Shown piece by piece: positions 9,656 through 21,470 of a DNA stretch of 64,000 bases. Every line of letters starts with the position of its first letter. Within the stretch, counting starts at the first letter, position 1. The notes below the pieces were generated by a model. It did not search any database. It was given only the letters and a program-made list of their open reading frames with translations, and was not told the DNA's origin. A program made the translations under genes and the position numbers. Origin of the DNA: Pedococcus dokdonensis (GTDB taxonomy: Bacteria > Actinomycetota > Actinomycetes > Actinomycetales > Dermatophilaceae); NCBI RefSeq assembly GCF_900104525.1, contig NZ_LT629711.1:3410001-3474000 (forward strand). Reading direction: 5' to 3'.

Positions 9656-9694
9656 GTCGCGCCCGTCGTCCATCCTCTGGACGGCGGGCGCGAC
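9656..9694 (+). terminator. Terminator hairpin after small membrane protein gene
   Basis: A 16-bp stem with one G-T wobble (9656-9671 with 9679-9694) and a 7-nt loop. Confidence 0.65.
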
Positions 9695-9787
9695 TGTGCT
9701 CACACGTTCCCGCCACGGCAGCGGCTCACCCTCTAGGTTTGGCGAGGTCGGCCGGTTGCACGGTCGTGCACAGCGACGGGAGCCAGG

Positions 9788-11320
9788 GTGCGCATCGGAG
9801 TTCCAGCAGAGTCCAAGGCGGGGGAGACCCGCGTCGCCGCCACGCCCAGGACGGTGGGCCAGCTGATCGGGCTCGGCTACGACGTCGTCGTCGAACGCGG
9901 CGCCGGAGCGCGGTCCGCCTTCACCGACGAGGCGTATGCCGCGGCCGGCGCCTCCGTCGGCGAAGGCGCGGGGGCGTGGGAGAGCGACGTCGTGCTCAAG
10001 GTGAACGCGCCGACCGACGCAGAGATCGCGCTGCTGCGGCCCGGTGCGCTGCTGGCGTCGCTGGTCTCCCCGGCGCTCAACCCCGACCTCGTCGAGCGGC
10101 TCACCGCGGCCGGGGTCACCGCGCTCGCGATGGATGCCGTGCCCCGCATCTCGCGCGCCCAGTCGCTCGACGTGCTCTCGTCGATGGCCAACATCGGTGG
10201 CTATCGGGCCGTGATCGAGGCGGCCCACGAGTTCGGCTCGCTGTTCACCGGACAGGTCACCGCGGCCGGCAAGGTGCCCCCGGCCAAGGTGCTCGTCGTC
10301 GGTGCGGGTGTCGCGGGCCTCGCGGCCATCGGGACCGCCAACAGCCTCGGCGCGATCGTCCGGGCCTTCGACGCCCGGTCCGAGGTCGGCGAGCAGGTCG
10401 AGTCGATGGGGGCCGAGTTCCTGCGCATCGAGGTCGAGGACGAGGGCCCGTCGGCCACCGGCTACGCCAAGGAGATGGGCGACGACTTCAACCGCAAGGC
10501 CGCCGAGCTCTATGCCGAGCAGGCCAAGGACGTCGACATCGTCATCACCACGGCCCTGATCCCGGGCCGGCCCGCACCGCGCCTGCTCACCGAGGAGATG
10601 GTCGCCTCGATGAAACCCGGCTCGGTGGTCGTCGACCTCGCCGCAGCCAACGGGGGCAACGTCGCCGGCACGGTCGCCGACCAGGTCGTCACGACCCCCA
10701 ACGGCGTCAAGCTGATCGGTTACACCGACCTGCCGGGTCGCCTGCCCACCCAGGCCAGCCAGCTCTACGGCACCAACCTCGTCAACCTGCTCAAGCTGCT
10801 GACGCCCGGCAAGGACGGGCGGGTCGTCCTCGACCTGGACGACGTGGTGCAGCGGGGGATGACGGTCTGTCGCGACGGCGAGACGTTGTGGCCCCCGCCG
10901 CCGGTGCAGGTGAGCGCAGCTCCTGCAGCTGCCGCCGCGCCGGTGCCCGAGCCCAAGGCGCCGAAACCCCCGCCCGACCCGCGTCGCAAGTACGTCGCGA
11001 TGGCGCTGGCCGCAGTGGTCTTCGGGCTGGTCGCGGCGAACTCGCCGGAGGTCTTCCTCGGCCACTTCACCGTGTTCGCGCTCGCCGTGATCGTGGGCTT
11101 CTACGTCATCTCCAACGTGGCGCACGCCCTGCACACGCCGCTCATGGCCGAGACCAACGCGATCAGCGGCATCATCCTGGTCGGCGCGCTGCTCCAGATC
11201 GGGAGCGACGACCCGCTCATCGCCGTGCTGGCGTTCCTCGGCACCGTCATCGCGAGCATCAACATCTTCGGAGGGTTCGCCGTGACCGGCCGGATGCTCC
11301 AGATGTTCCGGAAGGACTGA
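9788..11320 (+). CDS. pntA: NAD(P) transhydrogenase subunit alpha
   Basis: A 510-residue alpha subunit of the proton-pumping transhydrogenase, which drives hydride transfer from NADH to NADP+. Residues 1-370 are the AlaDH/PNT NAD(H)-binding domain, with [20 protein letters not shown] as the dinucleotide motif. A Pro/Ala-rich linker follows, then a C-terminal four-helix membrane domain (about residues 400-505). The soluble and membrane parts are thus fused, as in E. coli. GTG 9788 has GGGAG just upstream. A TAGGTT -10 candidate lies at 9734-9739. pntB follows after 6 bp. Confidence 0.93.
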   Translation: MRIGVPAESKAGETRVAATPRTVGQLIGLGYDVVVERGAGARSAFTDEAYAAAGASVGEGAGAWESDVVLKVNAPTDAEIALLRPGALLASLVSPALNPDLVERLTAAGVTALAMDAVPRISRAQSLDVLSSMANIGGYRAVIEAAHEFGSLFTGQVTAAGKVPPAKVLVVGAGVAGLAAIGTANSLGAIVRAFDARSEVGEQVESMGAEFLRIEVEDEGPSATGYAKEMGDDFNRKAAELYAEQAKDVDIVITTALIPGRPAPRLLTEEMVASMKPGSVVVDLAAANGGNVAGTVADQVVTTPNGVKLIGYTDLPGRLPTQASQLYGTNLVNLLKLLTPGKDGRVVLDLDDVVQRGMTVCRDGETLWPPPPVQVSAAPAAAAAPVPEPKAPKPPPDPRRKYVAMALAAVVFGLVAANSPEVFLGHFTVFALAVIVGFYVISNVAHALHTPLMAETNAISGIILVGALLQIGSDDPLIAVLAFLGTVIASINIFGGFAVTGRMLQMFRKD

Positions 11321-11326
11321 ACCGGG

Positions 11327-12733
11327 ATGGGCGGCAACGTCACCGACAAGCTCGTGCAGGCGGCATACATCGTCTCGGCCGTGCTCTTCGTGCTCTCCCT
11401 CGCCGGGCTCTCGAAGCACGAGAAGGCCAAGGAGGGCAACGCGTTCGGCGTGACGGGCATGGTCATCGCGCTCGTCGCGACCATCTGGCTGGCGGTCTCG
11501 CGCTCCGACCACGGCGGCCTGACCCTCCTGCTGATCCTCGTCGCCATGGCGATCGGCGCGTCGATCGGGCTGTGGCGCGCCCGGGTCGTCGAGATGACCC
11601 AGATGCCCGAGCTGGTCGCGATGCTGCACTCGTTCGTCGGCCTGGCCGCGGTGCTCGTCGGGTTCAACTCGTTCGGCTCGACCAGCGGTGCCGACGCGGC
11701 CGGCGGCTCGGACACCATCCACCTGGTCGAGGTGTTCGTCGGTGTCTTCATCGGCGCCGTGACCTTCACCGGGTCGATCGTCGCGTTCCTCAAGCTGAGC
11801 GCCCGGATCAAGTCCTCGCCCCTCATGCTGCCGGCCCGGCACTGGCTCAACCTCGCGGCACTGGTCGTGTCGGCGGCGCTGCTGGTCTGGTTCGTCCAGT
11901 CGCACTCGGTCATCCCGCTGCTGCTGATGACCGTGGTCGCGTTCGCCTTCGGCTGGCACCTGGTCGCCTCGATCGGCGGCGGCGACATGCCGGTCGTCGT
12001 CTCGATGCTCAACAGCTACTCGGGATGGGCTGCGGCAGCAGCCGGCTTCATGCTCGGCAACGACCTGCTCATCGTCACCGGTGCGCTCGTCGGGTCCTCC
12101 GGTGCGATCCTCAGCTACATCATGTGCAAGGCGATGAACCGCTCCTTCTTCTCGGTGATCGCGGGCGGCTTCGGCCAGGAGGCCTCGGTCAGCGACGACA
12201 CCGACTACGGCGAGCACCGCGAGACGGTCGCCGCCGACGTGGCCGAGCTGCTGCGCGACGCCAGCACGGTGGTGATCACGCCGGGCTACGGCATGGCCGT
12301 CGCGCAGGCGCAGTACCCGGTCGCCGAGCTCACGTCGCAGCTGCGCAAGAAGGGTGTCAACGTCAGGTTCGGGATCCACCCGGTCGCGGGTCGGCTGCCC
12401 GGCCACATGAACGTGCTGCTGGCCGAGGCGAAGGTGCCCTACGACATCGTCCTCGAGATGGACGAGATCAACGGCGACCTGCCCGACACCGACGTGGTGC
12501 TCGTCATCGGAGCCAACGACACGGTGAACCCGTCAGCATCCGAGGACCCCGGCAGCCCGATCGCCGGCATGCCGGTGCTCGAGGTCTGGAAGGCACGCAA
12601 CGTGGTCGTCTTCAAGCGCTCGATGGCGACCGGCTATGCGGGAGTGCAGAACCCGTTGTTCTTCAAGGAGAACAGCCAGATGCTCTTCGGCGACGCGAAG
12701 GACCGGGTCGAGGACATCATCAAGGCGCTCTGA
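11327..12733 (+). CDS. pntB: NAD(P) transhydrogenase subunit beta
   Basis: A 468-residue beta subunit with eight or nine membrane helices over the first 280 residues, then the soluble NADP(H)-binding domain. That domain shows [18 protein letters not shown] and [14 protein letters not shown]. With PntA it forms the membrane transhydrogenase that supplies NADPH. It lies 6 bp after pntA, is co-transcribed with it, and is followed by a perfect hairpin. Confidence 0.94.
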   Translation: MGGNVTDKLVQAAYIVSAVLFVLSLAGLSKHEKAKEGNAFGVTGMVIALVATIWLAVSRSDHGGLTLLLILVAMAIGASIGLWRARVVEMTQMPELVAMLHSFVGLAAVLVGFNSFGSTSGADAAGGSDTIHLVEVFVGVFIGAVTFTGSIVAFLKLSARIKSSPLMLPARHWLNLAALVVSAALLVWFVQSHSVIPLLLMTVVAFAFGWHLVASIGGGDMPVVVSMLNSYSGWAAAAAGFMLGNDLLIVTGALVGSSGAILSYIMCKAMNRSFFSVIAGGFGQEASVSDDTDYGEHRETVAADVAELLRDASTVVITPGYGMAVAQAQYPVAELTSQLRKKGVNVRFGIHPVAGRLPGHMNVLLAEAKVPYDIVLEMDEINGDLPDTDVVLVIGANDTVNPSASEDPGSPIAGMPVLEVWKARNVVVFKRSMATGYAGVQNPLFFKENSQMLFGDAKDRVEDIIKAL

Positions 12734-12746
12734 CCTCCCGGCCGCG

Positions 12747-12800
12747 CGCGAGTTTGAGGGATCGGGAGGACGCAGGCGCGTCGGATCCCTCAAACTCGCG
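12747..12800. terminator. Terminator hairpin between pntB and VOC gene
   Basis: A perfect 17-bp stem (12747-12763 with 12784-12800) and a 20-nt loop lie between convergent stop codons. Confidence 0.75.
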
Positions 12801-12810
12801 GGCGCCGTGA

Positions 12811-13203
12811 TCAGGCGGGGGGCGGGTGGCCCTGGTCGGCGACGACGCAGAACTCGTTGCCCTCCGGGTCGGCCATCACCTGCCACCAGCTGTCGATCGC
12901 CTCGAGCAGGTCGGTCACGGGAGCGCCGACTCGCCTACCGCCCAACGCCTCCAGCCGTTCCACCAGCGCGGGGACGCCGAGCTCCAACGGCGGGTGCACG
13001 TCAACGTGCATGCGGTTCTTGCCGGCTGCCCTCCCCTCCGGCACGCGCTGCAGGATGAACACCGGGCCGGGCGGCTCGCCCTCGTGAGGTCGCAGCACCT
13101 CGAACTCGGGGAGCGAGAAGGTGGACTCGTAGCCGAGCGCCGCCTCCCAGAACGGCACCAGCCCGGGCAGGTCGTTGACGTCGAGCACCACCGAGAGTCG
13201 CAT
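12811..13203 (-). CDS. VOC (glyoxalase/bleomycin-resistance fold) protein
   Basis: A 130-residue single-domain VOC protein: MRLSVVLDVNDLPGLVPFW at the N-terminus and the closing strand DPEGNEFCVV near the C-terminus. The MHVDV strand is the usual place for a metal ligand. Function is unknown; relatives include glyoxalases, dioxygenases and antibiotic-binding proteins. ATG 13203 is preferred over an upstream open extension: CATACT ends 6 nt before it on the minus strand, consistent with a leaderless mRNA. Confidence 0.8.
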   Translation of the reverse strand: MRLSVVLDVNDLPGLVPFWEAALGYESTFSLPEFEVLRPHEGEPPGPVFILQRVPEGRAAGKNRMHVDVHPPLELGVPALVERLEALGGRRVGAPVTDLLEAIDSWWQVMADPEGNEFCVVADQGHPPPA

Positions 13204-13272
13204 GGCGCGAGTATGCCGCGTCGTCGCGGTCCGCGGGCCCGCACGAGGGGCGCGCACGGGCGGGTGGGGTGG

Positions 13273-14118
13273 TCAGTCGCTGGGTGTCCGGTCGCGGTAG
13301 GCGCTCGGCGTCGTGCCGACGAGTGCGGCGAAGTCGCGGGCGAACTGGTTCTGGTCGTACCACCCGGCCGAGGCTGCGAGGTCTGCCAGCGACCCGGCAT
13401 ACCCGTCGTCGAGGGTGGCGACCGCGTCGTGGAGGCGACGTCGGGCGACCATCCACTTGGGGCCGACGCCCACGTAGCGGCGCAACAGCCGTTGCAGCGC
13501 GCGGACCGAGATCCCACACCGCGCGGCGAGGTCGTCGACCCGCGTGAGCGACGGGTCCTGGAGGTGTCGCACCACCTCGGTCACCTGGCGGTAGCCGGGG
13601 TCGGGCTCGCGGGCGCCAGCCAGGGTCTCGACCAGCCGGCAGAGAGCCTCAGCAGAGGCGTGCGCGTCCAGCGGCAGGTCGACGAGTGCCTCCCAGCCCG
13701 GCACGAGACCTGCGGCGGGGGCGCTGCGGTCGGTGAGGTCGGCGGCGGCGACACCGGTCAGCGCGGTGAACCCGCCGGGGTGGAACTTCACCCCGACCAC
13801 GCCACCGCGTCCACGGCACACCGCGTCGAACCGCTGGGTCATGACTCCGGTCACCCAGACCCCGGGTTCGTGCGCAGCGTCGCGGTCGACCTGCCCGCGC
13901 TCCACGGTGAGGCTGGCCGACGGGTGCGGCACGATCGAGTTGACGTGCTCGACCCCGTCCGGGAGGTCCCACGAGACCGACCACACGCGCTCCACCCACG
14001 GCGCTGCGCCGGGTGTCGGCGGGCACTCGTCGAAGGTGACGTGGCGGGCCATCTCCTCGGGGCGCAGCACCCCCTTCAACGCCGGGGTCCGGCCTGTCGT
14101 GTTTGTGCTAGTCGACAC
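13273..14118 (-). CDS. AraC-family transcriptional regulator
   Basis: A 281-residue protein. Residues 1-165 form a poorly conserved sensor domain of the type found in many actinobacterial AraC proteins (HPSASLTVERG and GVKFHPGGFTAL stand out). Residues 175-275 hold two helix-turn-helix motifs (VDDLAARCGISVRALQRL and LADLAASAGWYDQNQFAR). GTG 14118 is preceded by TAGACT ending 6 nt upstream and no Shine-Dalgarno, so it is leaderless. It is divergent from a VOC gene with a 69-bp gap, a common regulator/target arrangement. Confidence 0.85.
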   Translation of the reverse strand: MSTSTNTTGRTPALKGVLRPEEMARHVTFDECPPTPGAAPWVERVWSVSWDLPDGVEHVNSIVPHPSASLTVERGQVDRDAAHEPGVWVTGVMTQRFDAVCRGRGGVVGVKFHPGGFTALTGVAAADLTDRSAPAAGLVPGWEALVDLPLDAHASAEALCRLVETLAGAREPDPGYRQVTEVVRHLQDPSLTRVDDLAARCGISVRALQRLLRRYVGVGPKWMVARRRLHDAVATLDDGYAGSLADLAASAGWYDQNQFARDFAALVGTTPSAYRDRTPSD

Positions 14119-14187
14119 GAGCCGAGTCTAGGAAGGTCGAAGGAGCAACCACGACCGAACGACACCACGAGTCCCAGGAGGACATCC

Positions 14188-14574
14188 ATGACCGCCAGCC
14201 CGACCAAGGCCCCCGCGACCCTGGCCATGACGACCATCGACTGCGCCGACCCGTCCAGCGAGGCGAAGTTCTGGGCTGCGGCCCTGGGCTGGGAGGTCGC
14301 CCACGCCGACGGCGACTACGGCATGGTGGTCAACGGCAGCCAGCGGATCGGCTTCGGCCGGGTCGAGGGCTGGAAGGCACCCGGGTGGCCGAACACCTCC
14401 GGCACCAAGCAGTTCCACTTCGACCTCGCCGTCGACGACCTGGCCCAGGCCGAGGCAGCGCTGACCGAGCTCGGCGCGACCCGCGCGGAGCCGCAGCCCT
14501 CGGAGGACTGGGTGGTGCTGCACGACCCCGACGGCCACCCGTTCTGCCTCACCAAGGCAGCCAACTGGGGCTAG
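14188..14574 (+). CDS. VOC family protein, divergent from AraC regulator
   Basis: A 128-residue glyoxalase-like protein with MTTIDCADPSSEAKFWAAAL at the start of the fold, FHFDLAVDDL in the middle and VLHDPDGHPFCLTK at the end. ATG 14188 has AGGAGG at 14176-14181. It is probably controlled by the adjacent AraC protein. Its stop codon shares the palindromic tetranucleotide CTAG with the stop codon of the convergent permease gene. Biochemical role unknown. Confidence 0.85.
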   Translation: MTASPTKAPATLAMTTIDCADPSSEAKFWAAALGWEVAHADGDYGMVVNGSQRIGFGRVEGWKAPGWPNTSGTKQFHFDLAVDDLAQAEAALTELGATRAEPQPSEDWVVLHDPDGHPFCLTKAANWG

Positions 14575-16079
14575 GTGCTGGTCAGGCTGGGGAGCTCGCC
14601 CTCCTTGGGCTTCCCGGTCAGCCGGCTGTTGTGCATGGAGTAGGCGAAGTAGATGACGAACCCGAGCGCCATCCAGGCCAGGAACCGGATCCAGGTCTCG
14701 ATCGACAGGTTGAGCATGAGGTAGACCGAGGCGACGGCGGCGAAGATCGGCAGGACCGGTGACAGCGGGACGGTGAACGAGCGCTTGAGGTCGGGCCGCT
14801 TGCGGCGCAGGATCGGCACGGCGATCGAGACGAGGGTGAAGGCGGCCAGCGTGCCGATGTTCACCATCTCCTCCAGGTCGATGTGGTTTCCGAGGTACGA
14901 CCCGATGAAGGCGACGACCAGCCCGACGACGATGGTGATCCGCACCGGGGTGCCGGTCCTGGGGTTGGTGCGCCCGAACGACGGGGGGAGCAGCCAGTCG
15001 CGGCACATCGCGAACAGCACCCGGGTGGCCCCGATGATCAGCGTCATGACCACGGTCGTCAGACCGGCGACAGCACCGCACGAGATGATCGTGCTGTAGC
15101 CCGCCTTGCCGACGTCCTTGAAAGCCGTTGCCAGCGCCGCATCGGGGTCGATCTGGTCGTACTTGACCATGCCGGTGATGACGAGGGCGACCGCGACGTA
15201 GAGGACCGTGCAGATCACGAGCGAGGCGATGATGCCGATCGGCAGGTCGCGCTGCGGCCTCTTCGCCTCCTCCGCCGTCGTGGCGACGACGTCGAAACCG
15301 ATGTAGGCGAAGAAGACGATCGACGCGCCCGCGAAGATGCCTCCGAGGCCGTACGTCGTCGGGGTGAAGCCGAAGATCGCCTGGATGAGGGGTTGCTTGA
15401 TGCCCTCGGTGTCGGCGCCGGCCTTGGCCGGTGGGATGAACGGGGAGTAGTTGGCCGACTTGATGTAGGCGATGCCCGCGACGATGACGAACAGCACGAT
15501 GAAGAGCTTGATCGCCACGAGGACGAGGTTGACCCGCATCGACTCCTTGATTCCCCAGGCGACGAGGGCCGTGAGGACGGCGATCAGGAGGAACGCCAAC
15601 AGGTTGAACTGTCCGGCGGGGTTGTCGTCGGTGCGGGGGGCCAGCGCGTCGGGTAGATGGAGGCCCATGTCCCCGAGCAGGAGGTTGGCGTACTGGGACC
15701 ACCCCTGGGAGACGACCCCGGCGCCGAGCGCGAGCTCGAGCAGGAGGTCCCAGCCGATGATCCACGCGATGATCTCGCCGAGCGAGGCGTAGGAGAACGT
15801 GTAGGCGCTGCCCGAGACCGGGACGGTCGAGGCGAACTCCGCGTAGCAGAGCGCCGCCAGGCCACAGACGATCGCGGCCACCACGAACGAGATCGCGATC
15901 GACGGCCCGGCGTAGTTCTTGGCGGCCTTGCCGGTGAAGGTGAAGATGCCCGCGCCGATGATGACGCCGATGCCGAAGACCGTGAGGTCCAGCCACGACA
16001 GGCTCTTCTTGAGTGCGTAGTCCGGGTCCTCGGTCTCCTTGATCGACTGCTCGATCGACTTGGTCCTCAGCACCGACAT
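14571..16079 (-). CDS. APC-superfamily amino-acid permease
   Basis: A 502-residue permease of the cationic amino-acid transporter-like group, with about 12-14 membrane helices. The first helix carries IGAGIFTFTG, the conserved substrate-binding kink, and FFAYIGFDVVATTAEE is the conserved mid-protein segment. The likely role is amino-acid uptake or exchange; the substrate is not readable. ATG 16079 has AGGAGG on the minus strand with about 7-nt spacing. The 3' end overlaps the convergent VOC gene by four bases. Confidence 0.9.
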   Translation of the reverse strand: MSVLRTKSIEQSIKETEDPDYALKKSLSWLDLTVFGIGVIIGAGIFTFTGKAAKNYAGPSIAISFVVAAIVCGLAALCYAEFASTVPVSGSAYTFSYASLGEIIAWIIGWDLLLELALGAGVVSQGWSQYANLLLGDMGLHLPDALAPRTDDNPAGQFNLLAFLLIAVLTALVAWGIKESMRVNLVLVAIKLFIVLFVIVAGIAYIKSANYSPFIPPAKAGADTEGIKQPLIQAIFGFTPTTYGLGGIFAGASIVFFAYIGFDVVATTAEEAKRPQRDLPIGIIASLVICTVLYVAVALVITGMVKYDQIDPDAALATAFKDVGKAGYSTIISCGAVAGLTTVVMTLIIGATRVLFAMCRDWLLPPSFGRTNPRTGTPVRITIVVGLVVAFIGSYLGNHIDLEEMVNIGTLAAFTLVSIAVPILRRKRPDLKRSFTVPLSPVLPIFAAVASVYLMLNLSIETWIRFLAWMALGFVIYFAYSMHNSRLTGKPKEGELPSLTST

Positions 16080-16195
16080 CGCGTCGCCTCCTGGGGGGGT
16101 GGGGTCAGCCGCAGCGCGGCTCGATCCCGGCCACGCTAGCGCCGGCGCGCCGACCCCGCCCGTCGGGGCGCGGCGTCGGGCACACGACATACCAA

Positions 16196-16234
16196 GACGT
16201 CCGGGCCGGCCCCGCTGGGGCCGACCCGGACGTC
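16196..16234. terminator. Hairpin downstream of katG
   Basis: An 18-bp stem with one wobble (16196-16213 with 16217-16234) and a 3-nt loop lie 23 nt beyond the katG stop on the minus strand. It probably terminates furA-katG. Confidence 0.7.
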
Positions 16235-16257
16235 GGTGTGCTGGAACGCGGTGTGGC

Positions 16258-19038
<2,781 letters not shown>

Positions 19039-19064
19039 AAAGCTCACGACCCGGACCAGGCCCC

Positions 19065-19137
19065 CCACTTCTGGCCACCTGTGCCGCACAACGGCCCCGA
19101 AACCAGGCTCGGACCCACCACCCGTGGCCAGGAGTGG
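19065..19137 (-). terminator. Long-loop hairpin between PH-domain gene and furA
   Basis: Arms at 19065-19078 and 19124-19137 match at 13 of 14 bases across a 45-nt loop. The arm word CACTTCTGGCCAC recurs in the array at 63.6-63.8 kb. It sits just past the PH-domain stop. Confidence 0.45.
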
Positions 19138-19140
19138 TGG

Positions 19141-19971
19141 CTAGTCGTCGCCGAGGTCGCGGTGCGGGTCCTGGTCGTGCCGGGGACGAGTGCGGGGGTG
19201 TGGGCGCTGGCGCTGGCGGATCGGGATGGGCCCGGTGTCGGCGCTGCGGTCGCGGGCCCGCAGGTCGGGGCTGCGGTAGAGCGAGCCCTGCGACGACGAC
19301 CCCGGTCGCGGCGGGGCAGTGGGACCGGCGGGGCTGTGGCGCGGGCTGTCCCACCCGTCATACGGGTCGGGCAGGCCGGCTTGCGGCGGCGGAGGCCCGT
19401 CGCCCCAGCGGTCGTCGCGCCCGTCGCCGTAGTCGTCGAACGGTGCGTCGAAGAGGTCCTGGTCATGCACGGCGGTGCCGAAGATCTCGGCGCAGATCGC
19501 GCGGTAGTGCTCGTCGGGCTGCGGCACCCAGTTGACCTCGCGCAGCGCCTGGTCCTGGCCGGCCGACTCCATGACGAACCGGCCGTAGCCGAGGATCCGT
19601 CCCGGCACCGACCGCTCGTAGGACATGTCGGTGACCTTCATCAGCGGCATCATCGACACCTTGCGCGTGATGAACCCGTAGAAGAGCAGCAGGCGCTTGT
19701 CGGTCGCCACGAACCAGTCGTGCCGCCACTCCGCGATCCGGTATGCCGTCCGCAGCGCGACCGCGAACCAGAACCACCAGACCAGCGTGCTGACCCACCC
19801 GATGGTGGGGTCGATCCTGGCGTCAACCCAGAACGCGAGGATGAGGGCCGCCACCCCGGACAGGACCGGTTCGGCGACCTTGCCCCAGTGCTGGTGCACG
19901 GCGGTGACGAGCTGTTCGCCGTCGAGGAGGTAGCGGTCGAGCTCTTCGTGGCGTCGTTCGGAGCCGACCAT
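19141..19971 (-). CDS. PH-like (bPH) domain membrane protein
   Basis: A 276-residue protein. After a short N-terminal segment, two membrane helices (about residues 28-45 and 50-66) precede a bacterial pleckstrin-homology-like domain of the YdbS/bPH type (WFVATDKRLLLFYGFITRKV through the conserved RILGYGRFVMESAGQDQ). The last 100 residues are disordered and rich in Pro, Asp, Gly and Arg. Function is unknown; such proteins are usually envelope-associated. It lies 11 bp after a 56-residue membrane-protein gene, with which it likely forms an operon. Confidence 0.82.
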   Translation of the reverse strand: MVGSERRHEELDRYLLDGEQLVTAVHQHWGKVAEPVLSGVAALILAFWVDARIDPTIGWVSTLVWWFWFAVALRTAYRIAEWRHDWFVATDKRLLLFYGFITRKVSMMPLMKVTDMSYERSVPGRILGYGRFVMESAGQDQALREVNWVPQPDEHYRAICAEIFGTAVHDQDLFDAPFDDYGDGRDDRWGDGPPPPQAGLPDPYDGWDSPRHSPAGPTAPPRPGSSSQGSLYRSPDLRARDRSADTGPIPIRQRQRPHPRTRPRHDQDPHRDLGDD

Positions 19972-19982
19972 CGGCCGGACCG

Positions 19983-20153
19983 TTACCGGCGGCCGAGCAG
20001 GGCGTCGAAGAAGTTGCCGACGTTCTTGACGCCGTCGACGAGGATGCCGCCCGAGGTCTTGAGGATGTCGGCCGCCTGGTCGGGCGAGGTGAAGATGGCG
20101 TAGGCGATGAACGCGACGAGGACCCAGAGCAGGATCTTCTTGACGCGCTGCAT
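19983..20153 (-). CDS. Small membrane protein, 56 residues
   Basis: A short gene upstream of and co-oriented with the PH-domain gene. The protein begins MQRVKKILLWVLVAFIAYAI, a basic start followed by one membrane helix. An amphipathic stretch with ILKTSGGILVDGVKNVGNFF follows, and it ends in basic residues. ATG 20153 is chosen over ATG 20159 because GAGGAG lies exactly 6 nt before it; the first ATG abuts that ribosome-binding site. No family is recognised. It is probably co-transcribed with the PH-domain gene. Confidence 0.72.
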   Translation of the reverse strand: MQRVKKILLWVLVAFIAYAIFTSPDQAADILKTSGGILVDGVKNVGNFFDALLGRR

Positions 20154-20186
20154 GCTCATCTCCTCGGTCTGGGTGGTGCCGTCCGT

Positions 20187-20225
20187 GGGCAGGCCGGACG
20201 GGCCCGTCGCGGGTCCAGCCTGCCC
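20187..20225 (-). terminator. Hairpin downstream of upp
   Basis: A 13-bp stem with one mismatch (20187-20199 with 20213-20225), 66 nt beyond the upp stop. It may terminate upp before the small membrane-protein operon. Confidence 0.5.
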
Positions 20226-20290
20226 GAAACCCTTGTCCGAACGGGTGAGGCGCGCCGCGCGTCCTGGCCGCGCGGCATACGGTAACGGCG

Positions 20291-20929
20291 TCAGACGACG
20301 CCGTAGAGGCGGTCACCGGCGTCGCCCAGGCCGGGGACGATGTAGCCCTTCTCGTTGAGCTTCTCGTCCATGGCGCCGGTGACGATGGTGATCGGGATGT
20401 CGAGGTCCGACAGCGCTTCCTCGACGTGCTTGACGCCCTCGGGGGCCGCCAGCAGGGTGACCGCGGTGATGTCGTCGGCGCCGCGGTCGGCGAGGTAGCG
20501 GATGGCGTCGGCCAGCGTGCCCCCGGTGGCGAGCATGGGGTCGACGACGTAGCACTGCCGGCCCTTGAGGTCGTCGGGCAGCCGGTTCGCGTAGGTGATC
20601 GCCTCGAGCGTCTCCTCGTTGCGCTGCATGCCGAGGAAGCCCACCTCGGCGCTCGGCAGGAGCCGCACCATGCCCTCGAGCATGCCGAGCCCGGCGCGCA
20701 GGATCGGGACGATGAGGGGCTTGGGGTTCGACAGCTTGATGCCGGTCGTGGGGGCGACCGGGGTCTCGATGTCGAACGGCTCCACGCGCACGTCGCGGGT
20801 GGCCTCGTAGGCCAGCAGGGTCACCAGCTCCTCGGCCAGCCGGCGGAAGGTCGGGCTGTCCGTGCGCTTGTCGCGCAGGTAGGTCAGCTTGTGCGTGATG
20901 AGCGGGTGGTCGGCAACGTGGACGCGCAT
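20291..20929 (-). CDS. upp: Uracil phosphoribosyltransferase
   Basis: A 212-residue pyrimidine-salvage enzyme making UMP from uracil and PRPP. The PRPP loop appears as [16 protein letters not shown], and the C-terminal [15 protein letters not shown] is the uracil-binding segment. Length is typical. Leaderless start: TAAGTT ends 6 nt before the ATG on the minus strand. Its start is only 16 bp from the divergent tadA start. Confidence 0.96.
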   Translation of the reverse strand: MRVHVADHPLITHKLTYLRDKRTDSPTFRRLAEELVTLLAYEATRDVRVEPFDIETPVAPTTGIKLSNPKPLIVPILRAGLGMLEGMVRLLPSAEVGFLGMQRNEETLEAITYANRLPDDLKGRQCYVVDPMLATGGTLADAIRYLADRGADDITAVTLLAAPEGVKHVEEALSDLDIPITIVTGAMDEKLNEKGYIVPGLGDAGDRLYGVV

Positions 20930-20945
20930 AGGCGAAACTTAGCGC
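20930..20945. promoter_or_regulatory. 16-bp divergent upp/tadA promoter gap
   Basis: Only 16 bp separate the two start codons. On the minus strand TAAGTT (20941-20936) is an evident upp -10. A plus-strand counterpart for tadA must use nearly the same bases or lie within upp coding sequence. Neither gene has a Shine-Dalgarno in the gap. Confidence 0.5.
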
Positions 20946-21470
20946 GTGACCCCAACGCGCGGACCCTCGGTCGATGAGCGGTATGCCGCGTGGATGGGTA
21001 TGGCGCTCGACCTCGCCGCGGCCGCGGGGCGCGACGGCGACGTGCCGGTCGGCGCCGTCGTGGTGTCGCCGTCCGGCGAGGTCATCGGCCGGGGCCGCAA
21101 CCTGCGCGAGGTGCAGGGCGACCCCACCGCGCACGCCGAGGTCGTCGCCCTGCGTGAGGCGGCGCAGGCTCTGGGGGAGTGGCGGCTCGAGGACTGCACG
21201 CTCGTCGTGACGCTGGAACCGTGTCCGATGTGCGCCGGGGCCCTGATGCTGGCGCGCATCTCGCGACTGGTGCTGGGGGCGTGGGACCCGAAGCTGGGGG
21301 CGACCGGCTCGGTCTGGGACATCGTCCGCGACCGCCGGGCCACCCACCGCGTCGAGGTGGTCGGTGGTGTCCGGTCCTCAGAGTGTTCTCAGGTGCTGCT
21401 GGAATTCTTCGAGGGGCACCGCAGCGGCGGCGCCGGCGGTGCCCCGGTCGAGCAGGGAGAGCGTGCGTGA
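20946..21470 (+). CDS. tadA: tRNA-specific adenosine deaminase
   Basis: A 174-residue cytidine-deaminase-fold enzyme that converts A34 to inosine in tRNA-Arg(ACG). The zinc-site motifs are intact: HAEVVAL (His and the catalytic Glu) and PCPMCAGAL (two Cys). GTG 20946 gives an N-terminus of normal length; an internal ATG at 20993 would start at the first helix and is a weaker alternative. The stop overlaps the next start as GTGA, so the DedA gene is translationally coupled. Confidence 0.92.
   Translation: MTPTRGPSVDERYAAWMGMALDLAAAAGRDGDVPVGAVVVSPSGEVIGRGRNLREVQGDPTAHAEVVALREAAQALGEWRLEDCTLVVTLEPCPMCAGALMLARISRLVLGAWDPKLGATGSVWDIVRDRRATHRVEVVGGVRSSECSQVLLEFFEGHRSGGAGGAPVEQGERA

Noticed and set aside
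20157-20159. ATG 20159 as start of the 56-residue protein
   Set aside because: It directly abuts GAGGAG; the next ATG at 20153 has ideal spacing.
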